The position numbers were made by a program, and so were the translations under genes. The notes beneath the pieces were generated by a model, which saw only the letters and a program-made list of their open reading frames with translations, had not been told where the DNA came from and ran no database searches. Below, one piece after another: positions 1-9,173 of a DNA stretch of 64,000 nt. The first letter of the stretch is position 1. The number at the start of each line of letters is the position of its first letter. The DNA lies in assembly GCF_022530855.2 (NCBI RefSeq), contig NZ_CP099567.1, forward strand, positions 744,001 to 808,000. The letters are read 5' to 3'. Source of the stretch: Candidatus Vondammii sp. HM_W22. GTDB taxonomy: Bacteria > Pseudomonadota > Gammaproteobacteria > Chromatiales > Chromatiaceae.

Positions 1-84
1 AAGAAAGTTTTACATGTGAAATAAACAGTCATATTCATCGTTAACAATATATAGCGTAATCAGGGTAATACTTAAAGAGATACC

Positions 85-285
85 CTAAGGTCCCAATGCT
101 GCATCAAGTACAGCACCGCTGGCGAGGCAGACGATACCAACCACCCGGCAAAGAGGGAAACCCAATCTGGGTTGTTGGCTACGGGGTTGAGGATAGACAG
201 TCTGGTTCTCTTCTGTATCGGGCAACGTAACGGTTGCGCCATCCACCAGTCTGACCGGAAAAGCTCTTCGCATCTGAGATAGCAC
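85..285 (-). pseudogene. IS4-family transposase fragment
   Basis: A short internal piece of an IS4-type DDE transposase. Its translation matches, almost residue for residue, the central part of the full-length IS4 transposase at 60195-61571 (shared motif RLVDGATVTLPDTEENQ and later VVGIVC.ASGAVLDAALGP). It stops abruptly after the ALGP motif. On the other side it is cut by the end of an IS256 element at 298. Only about 60 residues survive, so it cannot be active. No other gene is visible between position 1 and this fragment. Confidence 0.85.
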
Positions 286-297
286 GTGACTGGGATC

Positions 298-722
298 GAG
301 TTATAACTAAAAGTGGTGTTTGAAGGGAATTGAAAAAAAGCGGGGTATCTGGTTGATTTGTTGTTGCGAGACATCAAAACAACCATTGGAGATATGCCAC
401 CATGAGTAAGAATAACGTTGTTAAGCTGGCAGTTCGAGATACGATTATCGATCCGCTGACAGAGTTGCCGAGAAGCGGTGCAGAGCAGTTGATCTACCAA
501 GCGGTGGAGGCCGAGCTGCTGGAGCTGTTGGCGGAGCACGTCGAGCGACGGACAGAGGATGGCAAGGGGATGCGGTGCGTAATGGTCACCTGCCAGCTCG
601 TAAACTGCAGACAGGATTGAGGCCGGTCACGGTCAAGATCCCCAAGTTCGCGCGAAGACCGGCGAGCCGGTGACGTTCCGACCAGCTCTGGTACCGCCGT
701 ATGTACGCAAGACGAAGTCACT
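298..722 (+). mobile_element. IS256-family element, truncated and frameshifted
   Basis: This begins with the same terminal sequence (GAGTTATAAC...) found at the outer ends of the two longer IS256 copies at 40084-41471 and 48412-49797. The transposase start is at 402 (MSKNNVVKLA...), and the first 48 or so residues match those copies. A small indel near 567 then breaks the frame, but the matching residues continue in another frame to about 720. There the element is cut off and ISL3 sequence begins on the opposite strand. It is a dead 5' fragment. Confidence 0.85.
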
Positions 723-1340
723 ATGGAATTTATCAAAGACAATCTTCTCTTCAGCCCTAGGCAGGCTTTCCCGTGTGGCATGATAAAGGCTGGCCACATA
801 TCCATGGAGACACTCTCTATCGCTTCTTGCTCCTCCTCTGCTAGACTTTCGTATCATGCTTTGAGCATCGCCTTTTTGCCGTCACTGCCCCGTGTAGTAC
901 TCTACCTGCATCCTGGTCTGATAAGACTGTTACATAATCATGGCGTTTCTTGAAGGCCGTCTCATCAACACCTATACGTGTTGAGCTGATCTCTGTTCTA
1001 CGTGCCAGTCCTCGCTTGACCGCTCGCTGCATAATTCCATCAATGGCATTCCAACTTAGCCCCATCAATCGGGAGACTGCCGAGATGGACGCCTCTTTCA
1101 ACCAGTCGATCACCAGCACCTCAAACATTGCAGTAAATACCAGAGCCCGGTTTCGCCCAGGAAATTGACACGGTGACCACCCCATGTTCTTCACACTTCA
1201 CTCTGGGCGCATCTGCTACCAGAATAGTTTTGTATTGGCGGGTATCCAGGTGCCGCCAGCGGCGCTTGCGTGAGTCATAGCCCGGTAAGATCTGCCCACA
1301 GGTTGAACAATACTGCTTGAAAGCGGTTACTGTGATGTTT
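720..1340 (-). pseudogene. ISL3-family transposase remnant (N-terminal and central part)
   Basis: On the minus strand, 841-1194 encodes an ISL3 transposase core with the DDE-region motif GVDETAFKKRHDYVTVLSD. It is closely similar to the remnant at 9607-9957. Upstream (1195-1320), an N-terminal zinc-ribbon-like part (CSTCGQILPGYDSRKRRWRH) follows in a shifted frame. Downstream (740-840), the LPRAEEKIVFDKFH segment is in yet another frame. The C-terminal third is missing where the element abuts the IS256 fragment at 720. At least two frameshifts are present, so it is inactive. Confidence 0.85.
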
Positions 1341-1431
1341 AAACGTCCAGGGTATGATGCGGAGACTAAAGACTAGTTCTGGGCTAAATATTTGCCCGCT
1401 GAGGCGATACTGAAAAAAACGAAGGGCATGT

Positions 1432-1556
1432 CCCTCGCTAGCAAGGTGGGCAGGGTAGGCTGTGTTGCTTGTTACAAGGCGGCACCTGGCGGTGACCTGG
1501 TGTTTAATCACAACTGATACCCTGGCTTTGCTTGCCACGGGCCCTTTTTGTTGAGA
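1432..1556 (+). ncRNA. possible structured RNA upstream of ogt
   Basis: I find no convincing gene in 1341-1611. Within it, the stretch near 1432-1466 (AGGGC..GCTAGCAAGG.GGGCAGGG) is roughly complementary to 1526-1550 (CCCTGGCTTTGCTTGCCACGGGCCC). The nested pair GGTA..GCTGTGTTG and CACAAC.GATACC lies inside. The right arm runs straight into TTTTTG, so the whole could fold into a long interrupted hairpin ending like a rho-independent terminator. That shape resembles 6S-type RNAs, but I cannot match it to a known family. It may only be a leader or terminator structure. Confidence 0.25.
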
Positions 1557-1611
1557 TATGGTGTCTGCTTGAGCGACGTGTATCATGGGTTGGTAAATTC
1601 CGGAGCGCCCC

Positions 1612-2106
1612 ATGTACACAAAGAGAGAATATCAGGCAGTTATCGCCTCCCCGGTTGGTCTACTGGGTATCTGTGTGTCAAAGAACCGGGTCACCCGCGT
1701 TGATTTTTTCTGGAAAGATGAGATCGATGAGCCGGTGATACTACTGCAAAGTACCTCCCCATCTGTCCAACAGGCGGTGGAACAGCTGGACTGCTATTTT
1801 AATGATGGAAGTGCCTCTTTTTCACTCCCCCTTAAGCCCATAGGAACGCCGTTCCAATGCCGGGTCTGGGATGCCTTGTCACGTATCGCTCCGGGTGAGG
1901 TGCGTACCTATGGCGATATAGCCCGAGAGTTGAAGACCAGCCCAAGGGCTGTAGGTAACGCCTGCCGCGTCAATCCGCTGCCCATCATCGTACCTTGCCA
2001 TCGCATTGTCGCCGCTGGGGGAATTGGTGGCTTCTCCGGCAGGCGGGAGGGTGAGCGGCTGGACGTCAAATCCTGGTTGCTGGCCCATGAAAGCGTGACT
2101 CTGTGA
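1612..2106 (+). CDS. ogt: methylated-DNA--protein-cysteine methyltransferase
   Basis: A suicide DNA-repair protein that moves methyl or alkyl groups from O6-alkylguanine to its own cysteine. The 164-residue protein has the usual length. It shows the catalytic PCHR motif with Cys129, followed by the GGIGGFSGR stretch. The helix-turn-helix region is TYGDIARELKTSPRAVGNACRVNP, about residues 99-122. The ATG at 1612 is preceded by CCGGAG at a good distance. The stop overlaps the xerD start by four bases, so the two are probably co-translated. The name could equally be given as an Ada-C/MGMT-type protein; the family itself is clear. Confidence 0.95.
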   Translation: MYTKREYQAVIASPVGLLGICVSKNRVTRVDFFWKDEIDEPVILLQSTSPSVQQAVEQLDCYFNDGSASFSLPLKPIGTPFQCRVWDALSRIAPGEVRTYGDIARELKTSPRAVGNACRVNPLPIIVPCHRIVAAGGIGGFSGRREGERLDVKSWLLAHESVTL

Positions 2107-2996
2107 CAGATTATCCTGTCATTGAACAGTTTGCCGATGCCCTCTGGATGGAGCGGGGATTGAGCCGGAATACCCTTGATGCCTATCAGTCTGATCTCCG
2201 CAAGCTGGCGCAGTGGCTAGATAAAAACCGGACCCGCGAACTGCTGAAGGCGCGGCGGGAAGATCTTCTGGACTATCTGGTGGTGATGGCGAAAGAGGGG
2301 AAAAAAGCAAGATCAACGGCGCGCATGCTCTCTTGTGTCAGGCAGTTTTACCAGCATGGACTGAGGGAAGGGTGGTTGAAAACGGATCCATCGGCTCAGA
2401 TTGATGCTCCCAAACTGGGCAGGCCACTGCCAAAATCCCTCACTGAGCAGGAGGTGGAGGCGCTGTTGGATGCCCCTGATCTTGATCAGCCCGAGGGCGT
2501 GCGGGACCGCACCATGCTGGAGGTGCTTTATGCTACTGGGCTGAGAGTTACCGAGTTGGTTAGCTTGAGGCTGGAGCAGGTCAGCATCAATCAGGGCCTG
2601 GTCCGGGTCATCGGTAAGGGAGGAAAGGAGCGTCTGGTGCCTTTGGGTGATGAGGCATTGGACTGGATCGACCGATTTGTCAAAACTGACCGATATGAGT
2701 TGCTGAGGAATCAGCTGACTCCCGACCTCTTTCCGACCCGCCGTGGTTCGGCCATGACCCGGCAGGCATTCTGGTACCGGATCAAAAAACACGCCGTGAC
2801 GGCCGGGATAAGCAAACATCTCTCCCCCCATACACTGCGCCACGCATTTGCCACACATCTTCTTAATCACGGAGCCGACCTGAGAGTGGTGCAGATGCTG
2901 CTGGGACATAGTGACCTCTCCACTACTCAGATATATACCCATGTCGCCCGGGAGCGGCTGAAAAGCATTCATGCTCAGCACCACCCAAGGGGTTGA
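2103..2996 (+). CDS. xerD: site-specific tyrosine recombinase XerD
   Basis: With XerC this enzyme resolves chromosome dimers at dif near the septum. The 297-residue protein has an N-terminal SAM-like core-binding domain (about 1-90) and a C-terminal catalytic domain. All expected catalytic residues are visible: Arg148 (ATGLRVTEL), Lys172 (IGKGGKERL), His243 and Arg246 (HTLRHAFATHLL), His269 (LGHS) and nucleophile Tyr278 (QIYTHV). It starts with GTG at 2103 inside the ogt stop, a GTGA overlap. It is more like chromosomal XerD than a phage integrase because of its length and the conserved LGHSDLSTTQIYTHV ending. Confidence 0.96.
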   Translation: MTDYPVIEQFADALWMERGLSRNTLDAYQSDLRKLAQWLDKNRTRELLKARREDLLDYLVVMAKEGKKARSTARMLSCVRQFYQHGLREGWLKTDPSAQIDAPKLGRPLPKSLTEQEVEALLDAPDLDQPEGVRDRTMLEVLYATGLRVTELVSLRLEQVSINQGLVRVIGKGGKERLVPLGDEALDWIDRFVKTDRYELLRNQLTPDLFPTRRGSAMTRQAFWYRIKKHAVTAGISKHLSPHTLRHAFATHLLNHGADLRVVQMLLGHSDLSTTQIYTHVARERLKSIHAQHHPRG

Positions 2997-3073
2997 TTCA
3001 GATCCTGGATATGGCCCTCTCGTTTTGGTAGCCTTCCCGCATTGATCACTAATATATAGAGGAGCATTGATTC

Positions 3074-3556
3074 ATGCCTTCATTTGATGTTGTTTCAGAA
3101 GTGGATCTGCAGGAGATCCGTAATGCTGTCGATCAGGCCAATCGCGAAGTCGGTACCCGGTTCGATTTTAAAGGGGTCGATGCCAAGTTCGAGCAGAGTG
3201 ATACGGATATTACCTTGCGGGCAGAGCAGGAGTTTCAATTGAGTCAGATGTTGGATATTTTCAGGCAAAAACTTGTCAAACGGAAAGTCGATGTCGCCTG
3301 TATGGATATCAAAGACCCTGAAACAACCCTGAATGCAGCTCGCCAGCATGTCATTATCAAGCAGGGAATCGAGATGGATGTTGCGAAAAAAATGGTAAAA
3401 GCGATAAAAGCAGGCAAAATCAAGGTTCAGGCGCAGATTCAGGGAGAGCAAGTTAGAGTTACCGGAAAAAAACGTGATGATCTGCAGCAGGTCATCGCCA
3501 TGTTAAAGGGTGCAGACTATGGTCTGCCGATACAGTTTACTAACTTTAGAGATTGA
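3074..3556 (+). CDS. yajQ: YajQ-family nucleotide-binding protein
   Basis: A 160-residue protein of the UPF0234/YajQ family. Members bind nucleotides, and some act as cyclic-di-GMP effectors. The family start [21 protein letters not shown] is intact, as is the body with two ferredoxin-like folds (motifs RFDFKGVDA and [16 protein letters not shown]) and the ending [11 protein letters not shown] clear AGAGGAG lies upstream of the ATG. It is followed three bases later by dsbC, so the two are probably in one transcript. The exact cellular role in this organism cannot be read from sequence. Confidence 0.93.
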   Translation: MPSFDVVSEVDLQEIRNAVDQANREVGTRFDFKGVDAKFEQSDTDITLRAEQEFQLSQMLDIFRQKLVKRKVDVACMDIKDPETTLNAARQHVIIKQGIEMDVAKKMVKAIKAGKIKVQAQIQGEQVRVTGKKRDDLQQVIAMLKGADYGLPIQFTNFRD

Positions 3557-3559
3557 AAT

Positions 3560-4312
3560 ATGAGATTACCCCATCTGTCACTGAGTCTGCTGTCATTGCC
3601 TCTGCTTTTAGTTCTGATTGCTTCTCCTGTTGCCGCTGAAGGAGACGATGAAGCCATTGAACGTGTAAAGCGGAGTCTGGCGCTGTTGTTGCCGAATATT
3701 GAACCTGAAACTATCGCAAAGTCGGAAGTAACCGGACTTTATGAGGTGGTCATCGAGACCAGGATTGTCTACGTTAGTGGTGATGGTCGCTATCTTATCC
3801 AGGGCAGTATCGTCGATCTGGAGCTGAGAGAGAACATTACTCAGCCAAAAGTGAATAAACTGAAACTTGCTGTAATCGAAAGGCTAGGCGAGGATAATAT
3901 GATCATCTTCGAGCCTGAAACCATCAAGCACACAATTACTGTCTTTACCGATATCGATTGTGGCTTTTGCCGGAAACTGCACAGTGAAATGGCAGGCTAT
4001 AACGAGAAGGGTATCAGAATTCGCTACCTATTCTATCCCCGTGCTGGGGTAAATAGCGCCTCTTACCGGAAAGCGGTTTCAGTCTGGTGTGCGGATGACC
4101 GTATTGAGGCGATGAATATAGCCAAGAAAACGGGCAATCCTCCAGAAGAGAAGAGCTGCGAAAATCCGGTTAAACGCCATATGCTGCTAGGCGAGATGAT
4201 GGGCGTGACCGGGACACCTGCACTGATGCTGGAGGATGGAGAAATGCTCCCCGGATATGTCTCACCAGACCGGCTCATTGCCATATTGGACGAGCGGAAG
4301 AACGCTAAATAA
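3560..4312 (+). CDS. dsbC: thiol:disulfide interchange protein DsbC
   Basis: A periplasmic disulfide isomerase that reshuffles wrong disulfide bonds. The 250-residue precursor starts with a Sec signal peptide (hydrophobic run about 8-25, cleavage probably after ASPVAA). An N-terminal dimerisation domain follows, then a thioredoxin-like domain with the active site CGFC (Cys134 and Cys137) and the cis-Pro loop TGTPAL. Two further cysteines (WCADD and KSCENP) match the structural disulfide of DsbC. It directly follows yajQ and is closed by a strong terminator. Confidence 0.95.
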   Translation: MRLPHLSLSLLSLPLLLVLIASPVAAEGDDEAIERVKRSLALLLPNIEPETIAKSEVTGLYEVVIETRIVYVSGDGRYLIQGSIVDLELRENITQPKVNKLKLAVIERLGEDNMIIFEPETIKHTITVFTDIDCGFCRKLHSEMAGYNEKGIRIRYLFYPRAGVNSASYRKAVSVWCADDRIEAMNIAKKTGNPPEEKSCENPVKRHMLLGEMMGVTGTPALMLEDGEMLPGYVSPDRLIAILDERKNAK

Positions 4313-4332
4313 TTTGTCAGCTTGCAGGCAGA

Positions 4333-4366
4333 AAGGCGCTTCGGTTACCGGAGCGCCTTTTTTTAT
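4333..4366 (+). terminator. rho-independent terminator after dsbC
   Basis: A 12-bp stem (AAGGCGCT plus TCGG pairing with CCGG plus AGCGCCTT, including one G-T pair) with a three-base TTA loop, followed by a run of T. It lies 20 bases after the dsbC stop and probably ends the ogt-xerD-yajQ-dsbC transcript. Confidence 0.93.
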
Positions 4367-4588
4367 AGAGACAAATATTTTGAACTGCACACTCTCCTGT
4401 CCCTGATTTTTCGTTATAGAACTAGGCACCCGCGTTTATTATTTCAGTTTTGTGGATCCAGTCTGCCTATGGATAACCATTGATTATATATTGGTTTTTT
4501 GCAATATTTGCCTAAGCGCCAACCTAAATAAGCGGCCTGACCCCAGGCGTTCGCAGAAAAAACGGTTAACTTTTTTGCAGGATACTCC

Positions 4589-5224
4589 ATGGTTACTATT
4601 GAGATCTTTTTTGCCTATACACTTGCCTGTATTCTAAATCATCCTGGCTCCTGGCTCCTGGCTCCTGGCTCCTGGCTCCTGGCTCCTGGCTCCTGGCTCC
4701 TGGCCCGGATAATATTCTAGCTATCAGTCGGGGACGTATTGCTGCCTTTATCTCCAGTCTGGGCGCAGGGGCAGGTCTTATGGTTCATGTGCTTGCTGCC
4801 GCACTTGGCCTGGCAGTGCTGATTCAGACTTCAGAACTGGCTTTCAGCTTAATAAAAGGTATCGGCGCACTGTATTTAATCTGGTTGGGGGTAAAGGCGA
4901 TCCGATCAAAGGATCTTATTTCATTTGTTCCCTCCTCCCGACAGTCCCATTGGTCTATTTTAACCGCTGGTTTTCTTACAAACGTACTTAACCCTAAACC
5001 CGCGATCTTTATTCTTGCTTTCATCCCACAATTTGTATCACCAGATTCAGGCTCTGTGCTCGGTGAAACACTACTTTTAGGGGCTTGTGGTGCTGACGAT
5101 TCTGATGTTCACTGTTATAGGCTGTTTTGCATCGACTTTGGCAAAATGGTTACGTGATCGACCAAGGGCTATTTGGGGTCTTAATGTTGGGGCGGGATTG
5201 TCTGTGGCGAGCTTAGAGCGGTAG
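4589..5224 (+). pseudogene. LysE/RhtB-family exporter, out of frame at a heptamer repeat
   Basis: This family exports amino acids or related metabolites across the inner membrane. Three pieces in different frames together make one protein. The start (ATG 4589, AGGA upstream) reads MVTIEIFFAYTLACIL. The main body from about 4700 reads APGPDNILAISR.. and continues through VLNPKPAIFILAFIPQF. The C-terminal end from about 5084 reads LVVLTILMFTVIGCFASTLA.. to the stop at 5222-5224. The first break lies at the 7-bp tandem repeat at 4643-4704, inside the codons for the conserved LAPGPD motif. The second is at a GGGG run (5080-5083) that looks one G too long. In the present state the ATG frame stops at 4718-4720. 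One more heptamer or two fewer would rejoin the first two pieces; the G-run break would remain. Confidence 0.85.
4643..4704 (+). repeat. 7-bp tandem repeat (CCTGGCT), about 8.9 copies
   Basis: The unit CCTGGCT is repeated perfectly from 4643 to 4704. The unmodified coding sequence CTG-GCT-CCT-GGC-CCG-GAT (LAPGPD), still present at the right end, already contains one and a half units. The tract therefore looks like slippage expansion of a native codon run by seven extra copies (49 bases). Seven is not a multiple of three, so each unit gained or lost changes the frame of the exporter gene. Confidence 0.97.
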
Positions 5225-5286
5225 TTCACCAACTAGACGTTAGCACCGACATACAGGATATGGAATTTCATCACGGAGATTAGATA

Positions 5287-5864
5287 ATGATTTGGGCATT
5301 TATTGATTATGAAAATACAGGAAGTCTTGAAGATATTGATTACCAGGTGTATCAACGAATTTTCGTTTTCTGTGGACCAAAGAACTCAAAACTCAAACTA
5401 GGGGATGCAGAATGGCCTCAATTTCTAAGCATTGAAATTATCAGGCTGAAGACGATGGGAGAAAATAATCTTGATTTCCATATGGCATATTATTTAGGAA
5501 AATTTTCTGAGATAGCTAATCAGGAGATTGAATTCCATGTCATTACAAAAGACAAGGGTTTTGATGGACTTGTAAACCACATTAAAAAAATAGGCCGGAA
5601 ATGTAAGAGAGTAATTCTTCAAACAAAAACAAAAAAACTCCCGCAGTGGTACTCAGTCCATGTGCGGAACTTGTTGTTGCTCGTCTAAAGTCAATTGACG
5701 GAAGAAAACGCCCTAGAAAAGAGGACAAATTGGAGAATTGGATTGGTTCACAATGCAGAACCGTGAAAGATAATATAAACCCTAATTCAATACTGAAAGA
5801 GCTCAAACGAGCCGGGTTGATAATATTATCAGGTGCAGATATTAAATATCTAATAGAGCACTAA
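5287..5864 (+). pseudogene. PIN-like domain protein, frame broken at an A7 tract
   Basis: The first part (5287 to about 5637) begins MIWAFIDYENTGSLEDI. The early acidic pair in IDYEN, the ENNLDFHMAYYLG segment and HVITKDKGFDGLVNHI are typical of PIN/NYN-like nuclease folds, which use such acidic residues to bind metal. The second part (about 5637-5864), one frame back, reads LSPCAELVVARLKSIDGRKRPRK... and ends with a small helical C-terminal domain. The join falls on AAAAAAA at 5631-5637 in the reading A-AAA-AAA, a classic slippery context. A real -1 frameshift, a transcriptional slip, a mutation or a sequencing error are all possible. CGGAG precedes the ATG. Substrate and role are unknown. 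Confidence 0.7.
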
Positions 5865-5996
5865 CAGACAACTACAGCTGATTGGTACTGTGTTGGCTGA
5901 TCTGAACGTGAGCAACTGAATCGGGTGTTGAGTACAGATTACGGGAGAGTGTGAGATAGAGGAGGGCATTTTATCTAAGTGTTTCCAAATAGTTTA

Positions 5997-8582
5997 TTAA
6001 TCAGTTGCTTTCTCACTCAACGCCTTCAACCTATAAACCTCATCCAGCGCTTCTCGTGGCGTCAATTCATCCGGGTTCAATTTTTCAACCGCTTCAACGA
6101 CAGGCGACGGTGGTGCAGCTGTTTTCGTTTCAGGAGCAGATGCAAACAGCGATAGCTGGCTCACTTGCTGGCCCTTGTGGTTTGTAGCTGATTGTTCCAG
6201 CTCCCGCAGTCTGAAACGGGCTCGGTCGATAATAGTGCGCGGGACTCCGGCCAAGGCTGCAACCTGCAGGCCATAACTCTGGTTTGCCGGTCCCTCTCTC
6301 ACGGCATGCAGAAAGACGATGGAGTCGCCATGCTCTACGGCGTCCAGATGGACGTTGGCAATGCCCGGGTACTCCTCAGGCAGTGTGGTTAGCTCAAAAT
6401 AGTGGGTGGCAAAGAGGGTGTATGCACGGATCTCAGTTGCCAGTTCGACACCGCATGACCAGGCCAGAGAGAGGCCGTCGAACGTGCTGGTGCCGCGGCC
6501 GACTTCATCCATTAATACCAAGCTATTTTTGGTGGCGTTGTGCAGAATGTTGGCGGTCTCTTCCATCTCGACCATAAAGGTGGAGCGGCCACCCGCCAGA
6601 TCATCCGATGCGCCGATTCGGGAGAAGATGCGGTCGATGGGGCCTATCCGGGCCGATGCTGCCGGTACGAAGCTGCCGGCACAGGCCATCAGTACAATCA
6701 GTGCGGTTTGCCGCATGAAGGTGGATTTTCCTCCCATGTTGGGACCGGTGATGATCAGGATGCGGCGTTTGTCATCAAGCTCCACGCTGTTGGCGACGAA
6801 GGGTGTGTCGCTTACCTGTTCTACCACTGGGTGGCGGCCATCGACAATGCTGATGCCCGGCTGATCATCCAGTTGTGGCAGGCTTAGGTCCAGTCGTTCT
6901 GCACGCTCGGCAAAGTTGCTGATAACATCCAGAGATGCCAGGGCGGTGGCGCACTGCTGCAGGGAGGGGATGCTCTCCTGCAATTTGTCCAGCAGTTGGT
7001 CGTAGAGTGATTTTTCCCGGGCCAGGGAGCGTTCTCTGGCAGAGAGTACCTGGTCTTCGAATTTTTTCAGCTCAGGAATAATAAAACGTTCGGCTCCCTT
7101 CAATGTCTGACGCCGGACATAGTCATCGGGCACTGAGTCGGATTGGCTGCGGCTGATCTCTATGTAGTAGCCGTGAACACGGTTATAGCTCACCTTCAGG
7201 TTGGAGATGCCGGTACGCTCTTTCTCCCTTGCTTCCAGGTCGAGGAGAAACTGGTCGGCGTTCTTGGATAGATTGCGCAGCTCATCCAGTTGGGCATCGT
7301 AGCCGTTTGCCAGCACACCACCATCGCGTATCAGCATGGGTGGATTTTCGATAATGGCCCGTTGCAGCAGGTCAACTATTCCCGGATGAGTGCTGGCTTC
7401 GGCAGCCAGTTGTTGCAGCAGCGGAGCATGCCGTTCCGTCAGCTGTTCCTGAAGTGCGGGCAGCCGGGACAGGGAGTCTCTGAGTGTTGCAAGATCTCTG
7501 GGACGCGCCGATTTCAGGGCAATACGCGCGAGAATGCGTTCAATATCCCCAATACCCTGGAGTACCTCTTTCAGGTCAGGATGGGCCTGCTGTTCCAGCA
7601 GCTGGCCAATGGCATCATGACGGCCACGAACTTTTTCTATATCCCGAAGAGGACGGTTGATCCAGCGACGCAGCATGCGGCTGCCCATGGGAGTGACTGT
7701 CCGGTCCATTATGCCGGCGAGGGTGTGCTGGTTTTGACCGCTGAGGCTGTAGTCCAGCTCCAGGTTACGACGGGTTGCAGCATCGATGATGACGGTCTCT
7801 TCCCGTCTCTCTACCGAGAGTCCCCTGATGTGTGGCAGGGCGCTCTGCTGGGTATCATTGACATACTGCATCAGGCAGCCAGCGGCGGCGATGGCCAGAG
7901 GCTGGTCGGTACAGCCAAATCCACCCAGATCACGGGTACCGAACTGCCGGGTCAGCAGTCGTTCTGCCGTCTCCAGGTCAAAGTGCCAGATCGGGCGGCG
8001 GGTGATCCCTCCCGGCAGATGGAATTCACCGGGGGGGGTGTAGTCCTCTACCAGCAGCAGCTCGGCAGGGCGCAGCCGCTCCAGCTCGCCTGAGAGCGCC
8101 TCAACGGCGTTTAATTGTTGGATGATAAAACGGCCACTGGTTAAATCCAGTGTGGCCAGCCCGAACTGGGCTTCAGACCCATAGAGTGCGGCCAGCAAGT
8201 TGTCCTGACGCTCCTCCAGCAGTGCTTCGTCGGTTACCGTGCCGGGTGTGACCACCCGCATCACTTTACGCTCGACAGGCCCCTTACTGGTGGCAGGATC
8301 GCCAATCTGTTCACAGATCGCGATCGATTCCCCTTGTTTAACCAGTTTGGCCAGATAGTTCTCAGCCGCGTGGTAAGGGATGCCGGCCATGGGTATCGGC
8401 TTTCCATCCGATTTTCCCCGCTTGGTCAGGGTGATGTTGAGGAGTCGGGAGGCCTTTTCTGCATCGCTGAAGAAGAGTTCGTAGAAATCCCCCATCCGAT
8501 AGAACACCAACATCTCCGGGTATTCTGCTTTGATGCGGAGGTATTGCTGTATCATTGGAGTGTGATTATTATTCTTTTTCAT
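5997..8582 (-). CDS. mutS: DNA mismatch repair protein MutS
   Basis: This protein recognises mismatches and small loops and starts methyl-directed repair with MutL. At 861 residues it has the standard length. The mismatch-reading Phe33-Tyr-Glu35 lies in MGDFYELF. The connector, lever and clamp regions follow. The C-terminal ABC-type ATPase carries Walker [11 protein letters not shown] (about residues 612-621), the signature region [13 protein letters not shown], Walker [17 protein letters not shown] and the ATHYFELT histidine loop. The frame is fully intact. Its upstream neighbour is only an integrase remnant. Confidence 0.98.
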   Translation of the reverse strand: MKKNNNHTPMIQQYLRIKAEYPEMLVFYRMGDFYELFFSDAEKASRLLNITLTKRGKSDGKPIPMAGIPYHAAENYLAKLVKQGESIAICEQIGDPATSKGPVERKVMRVVTPGTVTDEALLEERQDNLLAALYGSEAQFGLATLDLTSGRFIIQQLNAVEALSGELERLRPAELLLVEDYTPPGEFHLPGGITRRPIWHFDLETAERLLTRQFGTRDLGGFGCTDQPLAIAAAGCLMQYVNDTQQSALPHIRGLSVERREETVIIDAATRRNLELDYSLSGQNQHTLAGIMDRTVTPMGSRMLRRWINRPLRDIEKVRGRHDAIGQLLEQQAHPDLKEVLQGIGDIERILARIALKSARPRDLATLRDSLSRLPALQEQLTERHAPLLQQLAAEASTHPGIVDLLQRAIIENPPMLIRDGGVLANGYDAQLDELRNLSKNADQFLLDLEAREKERTGISNLKVSYNRVHGYYIEISRSQSDSVPDDYVRRQTLKGAERFIIPELKKFEDQVLSARERSLAREKSLYDQLLDKLQESIPSLQQCATALASLDVISNFAERAERLDLSLPQLDDQPGISIVDGRHPVVEQVSDTPFVANSVELDDKRRILIITGPNMGGKSTFMRQTALIVLMACAGSFVPAASARIGPIDRIFSRIGASDDLAGGRSTFMVEMEETANILHNATKNSLVLMDEVGRGTSTFDGLSLAWSCGVELATEIRAYTLFATHYFELTTLPEEYPGIANVHLDAVEHGDSIVFLHAVREGPANQSYGLQVAALAGVPRTIIDRARFRLRELEQSATNHKGQQVSQLSLFASAPETKTAAPPSPVVEAVEKLNPDELTPREALDEVYRLKALSEKATD

Positions 8583-8606
8583 TCAGTAAGTTACAGTTAC
8601 TGCTGT

Positions 8607-8850
8607 CTAAAATTCGGACCCTTTACAGCGGGTTATTTCCTTGTCTCTGATGTATCTCACGATCTGCGATTCGGTGGTATAATCGGCTAACGATTGGGGA
8701 TCTAATCCCTGTTTTTTGGCATCGGTAATGCTCTTTGCAATCAGGTCATGCAGATGAGCATTTTTAACACCAGATCTCTCGGTAGATCTCTTAAATAGAT
8801 CCTGCACCCCCCATAGGAACGTATCTTGCCGTTTCTCTGTCCCAATAGAT
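8607..8850 (-). pseudogene. tyrosine recombinase (integrase) C-terminal remnant
   Basis: The minus-strand frame ending at 8607 has the layout of the last 70 residues of a phage- or island-type integrase. It contains NAHLHDLIAKSITDAKKQGLDPQ, then LADYTTESQIVRYIRDKE with the presumed nucleophile Tyr. In intact integrases the HDL is followed by Arg (H-x-x-R box); here it is Ile, which would remove a catalytic residue. The frame can be followed upstream to about 8850 and is then lost in IS remnants. This is inference from motif pattern only. Confidence 0.55.
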
Positions 8851-8889
8851 AGGTCGAAGTTATCTTGCTGCCATGTACCCTCCTTGCGG

Positions 8890-9160
8890 CACTTATCGTT
8901 CCTTCGTAAGTGGAATCGTCATTTTCTCGCCACCAAAGACACTCGGCCATTCAATGAAACTGAGATTGGTGATGATGTTGGTACGCTCTACAATTCGCTG
9001 AGAAGATGGAACAACAAGGCACCACCTGTACTTTTTCAGAAAGACTTCGTTGGGTGTCTGATAATTAAGGCATTTCAGAGGTCGATTGTTGAGCTTTCCC
9101 AGCGCAGTTGCAAGCATTAGATCAGTGATCTTTCGCCAATCGATTCTCTTCGGGCATCTC
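8890..9160 (-). pseudogene. joined remnants of IS21 IstB and IS30 transposase
   Basis: One minus-strand frame (8893-9117) fuses two unrelated pieces. The upstream part (about 9046-9160, KRIDWRKITDLMLATALGK and NNRPLKCLNYQTPNEVF) is the C-terminal end of an IS30-type integrase-core transposase. The downstream part (about 8893-8990, TNLSFIEWPSVFGGEKMT) matches the IstB ATPase segment seen at 46986-47288. The fusion is a deletion or insertion scar, not a functional gene. Confidence 0.7.
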
Positions 9161-9173
9161 TTATTAATGTAAG

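Noticed and set aside
4452..4637. 61-codon open frame before the exporter gene
   Set aside because: No ribosome site or family features; it overlaps the better supported start of the LysE-like gene.
4643..4704. Tandem repeat as a possible CRISPR array
   Set aside because: The units are 7 bp and contiguous without spacers. It is a simple slippage repeat.
7290..8093. Long plus-strand open frame opposite mutS
   Set aside because: It is antisense to an intact, fully conserved mutS and has no family features or ribosome site.
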